Positions 17,933-27,878 of a stretch of 64,000 nucleotides of DNA are shown here, in pieces. Numbering within the stretch: the first letter of the stretch is position 1; each line of letters starts with the position of its first letter. A model generated the notes under the pieces. It was not told where the DNA came from and did no database searches. It saw only the letters and a program-made list of their open reading frames with translations. The DNA comes from Fermentimonas sp. (GTDB taxonomy: Bacteria; Bacteroidota; Bacteroidia; Bacteroidales; Dysgonomonadaceae): the NCBI GenBank assembly GCA_015478775.1, contig JADMKP010000012.1, positions 186,001-250,000 of the forward strand. The letters run 5' to 3'. The position numbers and the translations under genes were made by a program.

Positions 17933-20900
17933 TTAAAATGATAGATTTAAGCCAAATGAATATACTTGAGGAGATGGATAGCGTCCGTTATCAAGTCCGA
18001 ATACATACTGACTTGTTGTACTTGCACCTATCTCAGGATCATACCCACTATAATTGGTGAAAGTGTGTAGGTTCTGAATATTTGCATATATTCTTATATT
18101 CTCTAAATTCCATTTCCTCACCAAATTCGAAGGTAAAGTATAGCCAAATGTGATATTCCTAATTCTCAAGTAAGAACCATCTTCTATATATCGATCACTA
18201 ATACGATCATTGTCATTTGGATCATTAGCAATTGGTCGTGGTATATCTGCATTAGGATTAGTAACCATAATATTAGTTATATCATCCATCCATTCATAAA
18301 CAGTCACACCATTTATTTCCGCTGGATAGTTCTTATTTGGATCTATTGGAGATAAATTAGCCCTATTGGTAACCAGCTGCAATTGATTATCCCAAGCACT
18401 CTTCATGCTAGACAAATTAATGGCCGAGTAGTTAAATAATTTATTACCATAGCTACCATTTAAGAATACCGATAAATCGAAGTTTTTATATGAAAAATAG
18501 TTTGTAATACCGAATGTGAATTTAGGAAGTGGTGATCCGATATTAGTTCTGTCATATGTATCGATTACACCATCAGGTACACCGTCAGGACCACTTATAT
18601 CTTCAAATTTTAGGTCACCTACCCATGTAGTATTGTAGCGATTAAATACACCATTTGATGGATATTTCTCAGGCTTTGGAGAATTTTGCAAATCTTCCAA
18701 ATCCTTATAAACACCAGCTACCTTATATCCATAAAAATTGTATAAAGGTTCGCCAACATTACTTATAGAAACAACATCACTCCACTGTCCATATCCTTCA
18801 ATATGTACAGCATCAGTACCATCTAAAGCTACAAGCTCATTCTTATTAAATGTAATTTGAAGTTGAGTATCCCACGAGAAGTTACCTGTTAGATTTCTAG
18901 TATTTATAGTAAATTCTAAACCTTTATTATTAATTGTTCCATAGTTTCCGTAGGGTGCTGCCAATGCAGATGAGGGATTACCTCTTGTTCCAATGTACGA
19001 AGGAAGTTGAAGAGGCATTAGCATATCCTTTGAAGTCTTATCGTATGCATCTACAGTTAAATTTACTCTGCTGTTAAACAAACTCAAGTCCAATCCAAGA
19101 TTCCACTGTTCTTGCGTTTCCCATTTAATATATGGATTAGCAATATTAGATTGGCGATAACCAAGTCCAAGGCCCGAAGGCATTCTTGAAATAGCTGCTC
19201 CCCATCTATATCCCCCAATATTTGAGTTTCCAGTTTGGCCCCAACCAATACGTAGTTTAGCATCATTTACAACATCAGTCAAAGATTCAAAAAAGTGTTC
19301 GTTGCTAAATCTCCACGATGCAGCTACAGCGTGGAAACCAGCCCATCTGTTTTGAGGACCAAAGTTAGAAGAACCATCTCTTCTGTATGTATATGTACCC
19401 AAATATCTATCATCATAATTATATGTAGCACGTCCAAAAAACGATGACATGGCTGCACTTCCAAAACCAGAGTTAATCTGTGGGTCAACTCCCAAGCTAG
19501 GGTTTTTAATATCGTTTGACGGAAGCTTAGTTGTAGTAATACTCTGATATTCCCATTTCGACTCCCACATTTCCTGTCCAAGCATCATTGTGTAAGAGTG
19601 TTTATCTAAGTTTCCTGAGTAGGTTAAATAGTTTTTAAACTGCCAAAACATATTGTTGTTTCGCTGTATAGAGCTCATATTATTTTCTCTACTCCAATTA
19701 CCATAAGTAACAGAAGGTTCAAAGCGTTCACCTTTCGAGTCACCTATGTCGAAACCTAACTCTGTATGCCAAATAAGATTTTCTAAAGGTGTTATATCAG
19801 CAAATATGCTACCGTTAAGTTTTGAGCGATCTAGTAGTATATCTTCATCCAATACCATTGCAATTGGATTGATGCGTGTATACCCTTCTCTGATTTCAGA
19901 TGCATAATTACCATCAATATCATAAATCGGTATGTCGGGAGGTGTTAAAAGTGAATAATTTATTACCCCTTCACTTCCGTCTGCTAATCCAAGTCTCTCA
20001 CTAGTCATAGAATACATAACGTTAACACCTAGTTTTAACCATTTCTTTAGATTGGCATCCAGGTTAGTACGGAATGCATAACGATCAAAAGTAGTTCCAA
20101 TAATTGTTCCATCTTGAGATGTGTAAGAGCCAGATGCATAATACCCAACTTTATCGCTACCTCCCTGTGCAGAAATCTGATGCTGACTCATCGGAGCATG
20201 GCGGAAAATTGCATCCTGCCAGTTTGTTCCTTTTCCTAGAAGTGAAGGATCGGCAAATTCAGGACGATTATCACTCATAGAAACCTGATTGCTAAATTCA
20301 GCAAACTCCCTAAGGTTCATCATATCTAAACGTACTGGTTGGCGTTGTAAGCCATACATACCTTCATATGTAAACTTAGCTTCACCTTCTCTCCCACGCT
20401 TTGTAGTTATAAGCACAACGCCGTTTGCTCCCTGTGCACCATAAATGGCTGTGGCAGAAGCATCCTTTAAAATTTCCATAGATAGAATGTCAGAAGGGTT
20501 TATTGTAGATAATGGAGAAATTGTTGAGATAGGACTATTACCTAACGCATCTCCAAGACCAAAGTCGGCTCCACTGCTTCCTCCACCTTGCACAATTACA
20601 CCATCAATAACATAAAGAGGCTCAGCATTAGAATTGATGGTTGACTGTCCTCTTACTCTAATAGAAACTGATGAGCCTGGTGCACCAGAAGTCATTACCG
20701 ATGAAACTCCAGCTGCTCTACCTTGTAATGCTTGGTCGAGGTTGGTAATAACTGAACCTTTAATAGCATCTTCAGAAACAGAAACCGAAGCGCCAGAAAT
20801 ATCGCTCTTTCGCATGGTTCCATATCCTATTACCACTACTTCATCCAATAGGCCGAGATCTTCGTCCATCTCAATTTGAAAAGATGTCCTATTTCCAACT

Positions 20901-21148
20901 ATTACCTCAACAGATTCGTATCCTATACTAGATATGTCTAATATAGCATTAGAAGTTGTAAGGTTTAAAGAGAAACTACCATCGATATCTGTCACAGTAC
21001 CATTAGCTGTTCCTCTCTCAATAATATTTGCACCAATCATTGCAGACTTGTCTTTACTATCCACAATAGTGCCAGAAATTCTATGTTGTTGTGCAATTAA
21101 CTGAAAGCTAAATGTCAGAACAAAACATAACATAAAGATGTTTTTCAT
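17933..21148 (-). CDS. SusC/RagA-family TonB-dependent glycan transporter (mannan locus)
   Basis: A 1071-residue outer-membrane transporter. A Sec signal peptide (about 1-19, ending 'FQLIAQQ') is followed by a carboxypeptidase-D regulatory-like domain (about 23-100, 'RISGTIVDSKDKSAMIGANI') and a 'LDEVVVIGYGTMRKSDISG' TonB-box region. The plug has the typical 'RVRGQSTINSNAEPLYVIDGV' and 'ILKDASATAIYGAQGANGVV', and the 22-stranded barrel ends in Phe ('GLNLSF'). It imports manno-oligosaccharides with the SusD lid, using TonB-ExbBD energy. It is the first gene of a nine-gene minus-strand operon that runs to the GH9 gene. Confidence 0.96.
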   Translation of the reverse strand: MKNIFMLCFVLTFSFQLIAQQHRISGTIVDSKDKSAMIGANIIERGTANGTVTDIDGSFSLNLTTSNAILDISSIGYESVEVIVGNRTSFQIEMDEDLGLLDEVVVIGYGTMRKSDISGASVSVSEDAIKGSVITNLDQALQGRAAGVSSVMTSGAPGSSVSIRVRGQSTINSNAEPLYVIDGVIVQGGGSSGADFGLGDALGNSPISTISPLSTINPSDILSMEILKDASATAIYGAQGANGVVLITTKRGREGEAKFTYEGMYGLQRQPVRLDMMNLREFAEFSNQVSMSDNRPEFADPSLLGKGTNWQDAIFRHAPMSQHQISAQGGSDKVGYYASGSYTSQDGTIIGTTFDRYAFRTNLDANLKKWLKLGVNVMYSMTSERLGLADGSEGVINYSLLTPPDIPIYDIDGNYASEIREGYTRINPIAMVLDEDILLDRSKLNGSIFADITPLENLIWHTELGFDIGDSKGERFEPSVTYGNWSRENNMSSIQRNNNMFWQFKNYLTYSGNLDKHSYTMMLGQEMWESKWEYQSITTTKLPSNDIKNPSLGVDPQINSGFGSAAMSSFFGRATYNYDDRYLGTYTYRRDGSSNFGPQNRWAGFHAVAASWRFSNEHFFESLTDVVNDAKLRIGWGQTGNSNIGGYRWGAAISRMPSGLGLGYRQSNIANPYIKWETQEQWNLGLDLSLFNSRVNLTVDAYDKTSKDMLMPLQLPSYIGTRGNPSSALAAPYGNYGTINNKGLEFTINTRNLTGNFSWDTQLQITFNKNELVALDGTDAVHIEGYGQWSDVVSISNVGEPLYNFYGYKVAGVYKDLEDLQNSPKPEKYPSNGVFNRYNTTWVGDLKFEDISGPDGVPDGVIDTYDRTNIGSPLPKFTFGITNYFSYKNFDLSVFLNGSYGNKLFNYSAINLSSMKSAWDNQLQLVTNRANLSPIDPNKNYPAEINGVTVYEWMDDITNIMVTNPNADIPRPIANDPNDNDRISDRYIEDGSYLRIRNITFGYTLPSNLVRKWNLENIRIYANIQNLHTFTNYSGYDPEIGASTTSQYVFGLDNGRYPSPQVYSFGLNLSF

Positions 21149-21184
21149 AAAAAATATATTAAGTTTTCATAAATATCTAATATA

Positions 21185-21192
21185 CAAAATTA
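21185..21192 (-). promoter_or_regulatory. -7 promoter element upstream of the mannan-locus susC
   Basis: On the minus strand this reads TAATTTTG, matching TAnnTTTG. It predicts transcription from about 21178 and a leader of about 30 bases before the ATG at 21148. A matching -33 TTTG is not obvious, as expected if an activator is required. Confidence 0.45.
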
Positions 21193-21243
21193 TCACATTT
21201 TTAATATATTATCTAGTATTATATTGTCACATATTAATACTTC

Positions 21244-21322
21244 TTTGCAATATTTGCCAACAAAAGACCCAAAAAGCATTTATACACTTGTGTATTCACC
21301 TAATTTGCATCTATATGTGCAA
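21244..21322. promoter_or_regulatory. Candidate AraC-type operator half-sites upstream of susC
   Basis: TTTGC occurs at 21244, 21253 and 21304; the first two copies are nine bases apart on the same face. A TTGCA/TGCAA inverted pair lies at 21305-21309 and 21318-21322. They lie 50-130 bases upstream of the predicted susC promoter and next to the araC-type gene, which fits activator sites, but the repeats are short and could be chance in AT-rich DNA. Confidence 0.25.
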
Positions 21323-21351
21323 TAAATGTAATATTTGTGATTCTTATTAAG

Positions 21352-22236
21352 TCAAATTACAATTTTAGTTTTTCTGTAATTTTCTCTAAAATCACTAGGA
21401 GTAAAATTCTTCCTACTTTTAAAAATACGATTAAAGTTAGAAATGTTGCTAAAGCCACTTAGATAACAGATTTCAGAAATTGTGTTTGTGGTATCTGCAA
21501 GCATTCTGGTAGCATGTCCCAGGCGCAATTCTATAATATAATTCGATAGTGTCTTGCCAGATCTTAATTTAAAGAAACGACTTAATGCAGTAGGGGTCAT
21601 GCCCACAAGTTCAGCCAATTCATCAAGTGAAATATTTCTTTGGTAATTATTATTTATGTGTTCATATATTTTTGTTACTCTTCTGCTGTCTGCACTTTCA
21701 TTGGTTCTAGCAAATGAAGAACTGGCAAGAGTTCGGCTATCTTTAAAAAGTGAAAGTTTATATAAGATTGAAAGGAAGTTGATTACAGAATAGAAGCCCT
21801 CCTTTTCAGTAGATAGATTATTTAACAGAGGGTAAACTTTCATTATAGCCTCCATTGGGAAATTTATTCCTTTTTTTGCTCTATCCAGCATATCGCGGAT
21901 ACTTTCAAATTGTTTTTTATCAATCAGGTTTCCGAGAAAAAGGTCAGAAGGAAATTGTATAGTTATCTCTCTGATTTTTTTTGATTTACATTCATGCTGT
22001 TCCCATACATGTATTAAGTCTTCGCCAGTAATTAGTGTGAGATCATAATTTTTTATCACTTCCACAGAATCACCCACAATTCTGCGAACGCTTTCTGCAT
22101 TTTCAATATAATTGAGCTCAAATTCTTTATGTGAATGAAGAGGATAAACGAACTCGCTTTTAACTCTGTCTGCTACATAAAAGCAGTCCGTTTCAGATAG
22201 AGGAGTAATTTCTTTAATTATATATCCTGAATTCAT
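21352..22236 (-). CDS. AraC-family transcriptional regulator
   Basis: A 294-residue regulator. Residues about 1-180 form a cupin-like sensor region ('FVYPLHSHKEFELNYIENAE'). The C-terminal ~100 residues carry the two helix-turn-helix motifs of AraC/XylS proteins ('ISLDELAELVGMTPTALSRF' and 'ISEICYLSGFSNISNFNRIF', then 'NFTPSDFR'). The longest frame begins with a TTG at 22242; the ATG two codons later (22236) is preferred. It lies between the SGNH esterase gene (upstream, 21-base gap) and susC, so it is the likely local regulator of the mannan locus in place of a SusR or hybrid two-component system. The sensed ligand is unknown. Confidence 0.88.
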   Translation of the reverse strand: MNSGYIIKEITPLSETDCFYVADRVKSEFVYPLHSHKEFELNYIENAESVRRIVGDSVEVIKNYDLTLITGEDLIHVWEQHECKSKKIREITIQFPSDLFLGNLIDKKQFESIRDMLDRAKKGINFPMEAIMKVYPLLNNLSTEKEGFYSVINFLSILYKLSLFKDSRTLASSSFARTNESADSRRVTKIYEHINNNYQRNISLDELAELVGMTPTALSRFFKLRSGKTLSNYIIELRLGHATRMLADTTNTISEICYLSGFSNISNFNRIFKSRKNFTPSDFRENYRKTKIVI

Positions 22237-22257
22237 GCTCAATTATATGATATTGCT

Positions 22258-23670
22258 TCAATTGCCAGCTCTGTCACTTCTAAAAGGCACAACAGGAAGA
22301 TTGCGTGTGTTTGCTAAATTACCTATTATGAAATTTCTAAAGCAATATCTAACAGCCGTTGGGTTACTTATATTTTCATTATAAACTTCAACTTTCAAAT
22401 GATTAACTCTTGCTTTAGCTGGAACAAATACACCATCTTTGCCTGCTATTTCAAAACCGGTTATTCCATCTGATCTGTTAAAACCGTTTTCAGCATGGTC
22501 GAAAGAAATAATTGCTTTATCGTCTACTATCTCCATTGACGCAAACTCAGGACCATGCGCTTCAACTTGACTAAAGTTGTAATTACGGTTTAATGCCATA
22601 TATGCTAGTCTTTTACCCACATCAGTTTTATTACGTGGGTGAATATTATATTTCTCATATTCTTCCACCAAATCATTGGTTGAAATCATACCGCTGTTTT
22701 TGATTAATTTCTGTGCATCAAACTGTGCTTCTCTAAGATAAGCTGCCCAATCACCTTCACCATACTCAAAAGGTGCTATTTCAGCATAATAAAAAGGTAA
22801 TTCAGAGTCTTCCCAAAGCTCACGCCATAAGGTAACCATATTATTTAGTCTCTCCGGATAAACTTGATGTGCTCCAATATTAGACTCACCCTGATACCAA
22901 ATAAAACCATTTACTTTGTAGTTTGTAATTGGGTGAATCATACCGTTATACATTAATAATGGTCTCGACATTGGATGAAGTTTGTTTACAGTCTCTTCAT
23001 CAAGATTTACATCATCATACGTGTTAAGTATCTCCCTGTTAGTCCATGCCTCCACTTTAGAGCCTCCCCAAGCAGAAACAATAATACCCACTGGCACATT
23101 AAGCGCTTTGTGTAATGTCTCGGCAAAAAAGTATGCAGTAGCACTAAATAGAGGAGCATTCTCCGGATTAGATACCTGCCATTTCCCTTCGGCTGTTTCC
23201 AAAGGTTCAAAAGATTGAGCTTGTTTAATTGTAACAAACCTAATTGCTGGATATTGACCGGCGTTTAAGATAACATCATTTGCATCTTTAATTGGATTAT
23301 TCCAAAATCCATTCAATGGCATCTCCATATTACTCTGCCCTGATGCTAGCCATACTTCACCAATTAGTATATTTCTCAAAACAACTTCCTCACCATCAGA
23401 TATTGTAATAGAGTAAGGAGTAAAACTTGCTTCAGGTGTTTCAATCATCACTATCCAATTGCCATTATCATCGACAACTGCACTTTTATTTTCACTACCC
23501 CATGAAGTGCTAACATTAACAGTTTTACCATTATCAGACTTTCCCCATATTTTGACTTTACTCTTCTGCTGTAAAACCATTCCATCGCTTAGTATCTCAG
23601 GTAACTGTGGTTTACTCATAAGAGCAAAACCCATCATGAAGAATGTCAGAATCAGATTATACTTTTTCAT
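22258..23670 (-). CDS. Sialate O-acetylesterase-like SGNH esterase, probable acetyl-mannan esterase
   Basis: A 470-residue exported esterase with an N-terminal signal peptide (about 1-20). The catalytic nucleophile lies in the 'LASGQSNMEMP' block near residue 111; other SGNH blocks are 'VSAWGGSKVEAW', 'GFIWYQGESNIGAH' and a C-terminal 'IHPRNKTDVGKRLAY' holding the catalytic His. Family members remove acetyl groups from sialic acid or plant polysaccharides. Beside a mannan locus, deacetylation of O-acetylated glucomannan is the likeliest job (inference). It has its own strong promoter and is probably co-transcribed with the AraC gene. Confidence 0.85.
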   Translation of the reverse strand: MKKYNLILTFFMMGFALMSKPQLPEILSDGMVLQQKSKVKIWGKSDNGKTVNVSTSWGSENKSAVVDDNGNWIVMIETPEASFTPYSITISDGEEVVLRNILIGEVWLASGQSNMEMPLNGFWNNPIKDANDVILNAGQYPAIRFVTIKQAQSFEPLETAEGKWQVSNPENAPLFSATAYFFAETLHKALNVPVGIIVSAWGGSKVEAWTNREILNTYDDVNLDEETVNKLHPMSRPLLMYNGMIHPITNYKVNGFIWYQGESNIGAHQVYPERLNNMVTLWRELWEDSELPFYYAEIAPFEYGEGDWAAYLREAQFDAQKLIKNSGMISTNDLVEEYEKYNIHPRNKTDVGKRLAYMALNRNYNFSQVEAHGPEFASMEIVDDKAIISFDHAENGFNRSDGITGFEIAGKDGVFVPAKARVNHLKVEVYNENISNPTAVRYCFRNFIIGNLANTRNLPVVPFRSDRAGN

Positions 23671-23716
23671 AGTAGTTAGTGGAATTTATATTTAAACTAT
23701 CTTAAGTTTTTATCTA

Positions 23717-23749
23717 CAAAGATATGTGAAATAATTTAAATATACCAAA
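23717..23749 (-). promoter_or_regulatory. Complete Bacteroidota promoter (-33 TTTG, -7 TATCTTTG) for the esterase-araC pair
   Basis: On the minus strand TTTG (23749-23746) is followed after 21 bases by TATCTTTG (23724-23717), matching both consensus elements. The start would fall near 23710, about 40 bases ahead of the ATG at 23670. It is the cleanest promoter in the window. Confidence 0.7.
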
Positions 23750-23750
23750 T

Positions 23751-25595
23751 TTATTCCACCGTAACAGATTTGGCTAAATTTCTGGGTTGATCTACATTGC
23801 AACCTTTTTCTACAGCAATATGGTAAGCAAGAAGTTGCAAGGGAATTACGGCCAATAAAGGAGCTAAGCATTCCTCAGTGTGAGGTACTTCAATTGCAAA
23901 GTGTGATAGATTTCTAACCGTATCATCCCCTTCAGTGATAATTGAGATAATTTTCCCTTTTCTGGCTTTAATCTCTTGTATATTACTAATAACTTTATCG
24001 TATGTGGAAGAGTGAGTTGCAATAACTACAACAGGCATTTCCTGACTAATCAAAGCTATTGGTCCATGCTTCATTTCGGCAGCTGGGTAGCCCTCAGCAT
24101 GTATATAAGAAATTTCTTTTAGTTTTAATGCACCTTCTAATGCAACCGGAAAATTATAACCCCTTCCTAAATAGATGAAATTTTGTGCGTAAGTGAAAGT
24201 TTTTGCAAACTCTGAAATATCATTGTTCTTTTTCAATATTGATGATATTTTATCCGGAATTTGATGCAACTCTCCAATGATATTAAGATATCTTTCATCA
24301 CTAATTGTTCCTTTTTCTTTTCCTATCATCAATGCTAACATCGTTAAAACAGTTACCTGAGCAGTGAAAGCTTTTGTTGAGGCCACACCAATTTCGGGTC
24401 CCACATGTGTATAGCACCCCGAGTCACTGTTTCTTGGAATTGATGATCCAATAACATTGCATATACCAAATATAAATGCACCCTCTTTTTTAGCAAGCTC
24501 TACAGCTGCTAGGGTATCTGCAGTTTCACCCGACTGTGAAATGGCAATAACTATATCATCTTTATAAATAACCGGATTACGATATCTGAACTCCGATGAA
24601 TACTCTACTTCAACGGGTATACGAGCAAATTCCTCAATTACATACATTCCAATATTTGCTGAGTGCCATGAGGTACCACATGCAGTTATAATTATACGTT
24701 TTGCATTTAAAAATCTCTCTTTATTATCTATAAATCCTGCAAGTGTAATATTGTTAGCATCAACATTTACTCTGCCTTTCATGCTATTGGCAAGTGTTTG
24801 AGGTTGCTCAAATATCTCTTTCAGCATAAAATGAGGATAACCGTTTTTCTCGAGCTGACTAATTGTCATTTCAAGTTCCTTAATCTCAGGTGTTTTCTCT
24901 ACATTAGCAATTGTTTTAATAATTAAATTTTTGTTTCTTTCAATTGTAACAATATCTTCATCATCAATATAGATAACTTTATTTGTGTGTTCAATTATAG
25001 GAGTTGCATCTGATGCTAAGAAATATTCATTTTCACCAATTCCTATAACTAAAGGACTGCCTTTACGAGCTGCAACAATACAATTTGGATTACCTTTTTC
25101 AATAATTGCAATTGCATACGCACCCACCACTTCATTTAATGCAAGTTGTACAGCTTCGGAGAGACTTATATTATTTGATTTTTTTACAAACTCAATTAGT
25201 TGAATAAGAACCTCTGTGTCTGTTTCACTTTGAAATGTATATCCATGCTGTTGTAATCCTTTTTTTAGAACTGCATAGTTCTCGATTATACCATTATGGA
25301 TGATAACAAGTTCCTCGGACTGTGAATAGTGAGGATGTGCATTAACTTGATTTGGCTCTCCATGTGTGGCCCAACGTGTATGCGCTATACCAATAGTACC
25401 CGATACGTCATTCTTTTCGGCAAAATGTATTAAGTCTGCAACTTTCCCTTTCGATTTATATAGATTAAGATTGTCATTGTCATTTATAAGTGCAATACCA
25501 GCACTGTCATAACCCCTGTATTCAAGTCGTTGTAATCCTTTTATAAGAATTGGATAAGCCTGTTTATTTCCTATGTATCCTACAATTCCACACAT
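23751..25595 (-). CDS. glmS: Glutamine--fructose-6-phosphate aminotransferase (isomerizing)
   Basis: A 614-residue cytoplasmic enzyme that makes glucosamine-6-phosphate from fructose-6-phosphate and glutamine, the entry to peptidoglycan and LPS amino-sugar synthesis. The class II glutaminase domain begins with nucleophile Cys2 ('MCGIVGYIGNKQAYPILIKG') and includes 'HTRWATHGEPN'. Two SIS sugar-isomerase domains follow ('GTSWHSANIGMYVIEE', 'SQSGETADTLAAVELAKKEG'), and the C terminus is 'DQPRNLAKSVTVE' as usual. Length is standard. It is a housekeeping gene not tied to its neighbours; no glmS ribozyme-like sequence was recognised upstream. Confidence 0.97.
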   Translation of the reverse strand: MCGIVGYIGNKQAYPILIKGLQRLEYRGYDSAGIALINDNDNLNLYKSKGKVADLIHFAEKNDVSGTIGIAHTRWATHGEPNQVNAHPHYSQSEELVIIHNGIIENYAVLKKGLQQHGYTFQSETDTEVLIQLIEFVKKSNNISLSEAVQLALNEVVGAYAIAIIEKGNPNCIVAARKGSPLVIGIGENEYFLASDATPIIEHTNKVIYIDDEDIVTIERNKNLIIKTIANVEKTPEIKELEMTISQLEKNGYPHFMLKEIFEQPQTLANSMKGRVNVDANNITLAGFIDNKERFLNAKRIIITACGTSWHSANIGMYVIEEFARIPVEVEYSSEFRYRNPVIYKDDIVIAISQSGETADTLAAVELAKKEGAFIFGICNVIGSSIPRNSDSGCYTHVGPEIGVASTKAFTAQVTVLTMLALMIGKEKGTISDERYLNIIGELHQIPDKISSILKKNNDISEFAKTFTYAQNFIYLGRGYNFPVALEGALKLKEISYIHAEGYPAAEMKHGPIALISQEMPVVVIATHSSTYDKVISNIQEIKARKGKIISIITEGDDTVRNLSHFAIEVPHTEECLAPLLAVIPLQLLAYHIAVEKGCNVDQPRNLAKSVTVE

Positions 25596-25733
25596 ATGTA
25601 AATAAAGTTATATTGTTAATTTGTTATCTAAAATGAATAAAGTTACTTAAACTTTACAGAAAACTATAACAATAAACTTTTTTTAATTGTTCCCCACAAC
25701 AATATTTTTAACTATACAATGCGATTTAAGAGT

Positions 25734-27812
25734 TTACTTTTTTAAATTTAATGTCATTGAATTAAGAGCAACAACAACTGTGCTAATAGACATTAACACT
25801 GCCCCCACCGCTGGACTTAAAATGATTCCAATAGGTGCTAGAACCCCAGCTGCAAGAGGAATAGCAATGATATTATAACCTGCTCCCCACCATAGGTTCT
25901 GAACCATCTTACGTGTAGTGTTCTTTGCTAACGTGAAAAAGTGTAGAATATCTGATGGATTGCTTTTCACAAGTACTACATCGGCAGAATCTATTGCTAC
26001 GTCGGTACCTGCACCAATAGCAACACCAATCTCTGCTCTTGCCAATGCGGGTGCGTCATTTACACCATCTCCAACCATCATTACCAGTTTACCTTTATCT
26101 TGCAAAGACTGAATGATTTTTTCCTTATCCTGTGGCAGAAGTCCTGCATACACCTCGTTTATGCCTACCTGGGAAGCAACACTATTTGCATATTCTTTAT
26201 TGTCACCGGTTAGCATTACAGGAATAATATTCATATCTTTCAATCCATCTACGGTCTTTTTAGCTTCCTCTTTTATCTTATCTCCTTGAGCAACAATACC
26301 GGCTACTTCATCATCCACAATTAGATAGCTTACTGAGTTCCCTTTATTAGCCAGTTCTTTATATATGTTTTTGTTGTAATTCAAATTATTGTCATCAAGA
26401 TAGGACGGCTTAACAATTAGCAGCTGTCTGCCTTCTATTGTGCCTTTTAAACCTGTGCCACTTATTACTGATACATTCTCAGGTACAGGAAACTGAATAT
26501 CCTGCTTTTGTGCCTCTTCAAGTATGCCAACTGCCAATGGATGATTAGAATGACTTTCTAGTGATGCCATCATTCGTAGTACTTCAGAGTTACTCCACTT
26601 TTCAGAGAGAGATTCTACTACAGATACCCGAAAATCTCCTTCGGTTAGAGTACCTGTTTTATCCATAGTGACATATTTTATCTTCTTTGATTTTTCTAAT
26701 GCAACTCTGTTTCGTATTAATAAACCATTGCTCGCACCTAAAGACGTAGATCTGGCAACTACAAGAGGAATTGCGAGTCCTAGAGCATGCGGGCAAGCTA
26801 TTATAAGAACCGTTACAAGACGCTCAAAAGCTATGTTTAAATCTTTGGTAATTAAAAGCCAGATTATAAAAGCTATCACACCTACAACTACAGCAATATA
26901 GAATAGTGCCGCAGCCACTTTATCTGAAAGTGTTTCGGAACGCGACTTTTCTTTTTGGGCATCACTTACCAACTTCATCACTTGAGATAGAAACCCAGAT
27001 TCACCTGTTCCGGTTACTTCTATCTTTAGTGTTCCTTTTCCATTTACTGCACCGCCAATTACTTTATCTCCCACAGTCTTTTTAACAGCTTTCGCTTCTC
27101 CGGTCACCATCGATTCGTTTACGCTTGTACTGCCCTCAAGAATTTTACCATCCGTAGGTATTCTGTCTCCTGCATTCACTAAAAGATGTTGTCCAACCTT
27201 GATCTCTTTGAGATTTACTTCAGAAATAATATCATGTTCATCAATTAAATTTGCATTTCTCGGAAGTAATTCTGCCATTTTCTGCAATGCATTACCTGCA
27301 TTTCCTACTGATTTCATTTCTATCCAATGTCCAAGGAGCATGATAACAATTAGTGTTGCCAACTCCCAAAAGAAATCCATAAGATGGGGAGCATTGGGAA
27401 TATAATTATTAGAGATAAAAGCATATAAGCTGTAGATATAGGCTACGGTAATACCCATTGAAATCAATGTCATCATTGCCGGTTTTCGGTCTTTTAGTTC
27501 CATTATGGCACCACTAAGAAATGGAGTTCCACCATAAATGAAGAGTGCAGTTGAAAGAATAAGTACCACCCAATCAGAACCCGGAAAAGTGAATTGAAAA
27601 GGTAAATCTATACCCATGAAACTTGAAAGTAGAAGAATTGGAAATGTAATAATTAATGAAATCCAAAATTTATGTTTTAAGTTTCCCATATGTTCCATAT
27701 GCCCCATATGGTCATGACCACTATGTTTGTGGTCTTCGTTACCTTCATGCCCATTATTATTAGACAAATCATGATCATGGTCTGCGGTTGAATTATTTTG
27801 TTTGTGTTCCAT
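25734..27812 (-). CDS. copB: CPH-type P1B heavy-metal ATPase (CopB-like copper exporter)
   Basis: A 692-residue inner-membrane ATPase that pumps copper (or silver) out of the cytoplasm. The first 47 residues are rich in His and Met with no CxxC domain. The transmembrane metal site is C340-P341-H342 ('[11 protein letters not shown]'), the mark of the P1B-3/CopB group, rather than CPC of CopA. Other motifs: actuator 'MVTGEA', phosphorylation site D384 in 'DKTGTLTEG', 'SNHPLA' and hinge '[13 protein letters not shown]'. It is the last gene of the copper island, separated from the HMA-lipoprotein gene by a hairpin and T-run, so expression may depend on read-through. Confidence 0.93.
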   Translation of the reverse strand: MEHKQNNSTADHDHDLSNNNGHEGNEDHKHSGHDHMGHMEHMGNLKHKFWISLIITFPILLLSSFMGIDLPFQFTFPGSDWVVLILSTALFIYGGTPFLSGAIMELKDRKPAMMTLISMGITVAYIYSLYAFISNNYIPNAPHLMDFFWELATLIVIMLLGHWIEMKSVGNAGNALQKMAELLPRNANLIDEHDIISEVNLKEIKVGQHLLVNAGDRIPTDGKILEGSTSVNESMVTGEAKAVKKTVGDKVIGGAVNGKGTLKIEVTGTGESGFLSQVMKLVSDAQKEKSRSETLSDKVAAALFYIAVVVGVIAFIIWLLITKDLNIAFERLVTVLIIACPHALGLAIPLVVARSTSLGASNGLLIRNRVALEKSKKIKYVTMDKTGTLTEGDFRVSVVESLSEKWSNSEVLRMMASLESHSNHPLAVGILEEAQKQDIQFPVPENVSVISGTGLKGTIEGRQLLIVKPSYLDDNNLNYNKNIYKELANKGNSVSYLIVDDEVAGIVAQGDKIKEEAKKTVDGLKDMNIIPVMLTGDNKEYANSVASQVGINEVYAGLLPQDKEKIIQSLQDKGKLVMMVGDGVNDAPALARAEIGVAIGAGTDVAIDSADVVLVKSNPSDILHFFTLAKNTTRKMVQNLWWGAGYNIIAIPLAAGVLAPIGIILSPAVGAVLMSISTVVVALNSMTLNLKK

Positions 27813-27826
27813 CTTTTTAATTTTTT

Positions 27827-27860
27827 AAAAAAAGGAAAATACTCATTATCAGTATTTTCC
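27827..27860 (-). terminator. Intrinsic terminator/attenuator between the HMA lipoprotein and CopB genes
   Basis: A perfect 10-bp stem (27834-27843 with 27851-27860, 7-base loop) is followed on the minus strand by a run of seven T (27833-27827). It lies 18 bases from the stop of the upstream gene and 15-50 bases before the copB start, leaving no room for a separate promoter. Confidence 0.7.
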
Positions 27861-27878
27861 CTAAAATAATTACATTTT

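Noticed and set aside
25596-25733. glmS ribozyme or terminator in the glmS leader
   Set aside because: No ribozyme-like core is present. The small ATTGTT/AACAAT hairpin at 25686-25703 has an A-run, not a T-run, in the direction of the flanking genes.
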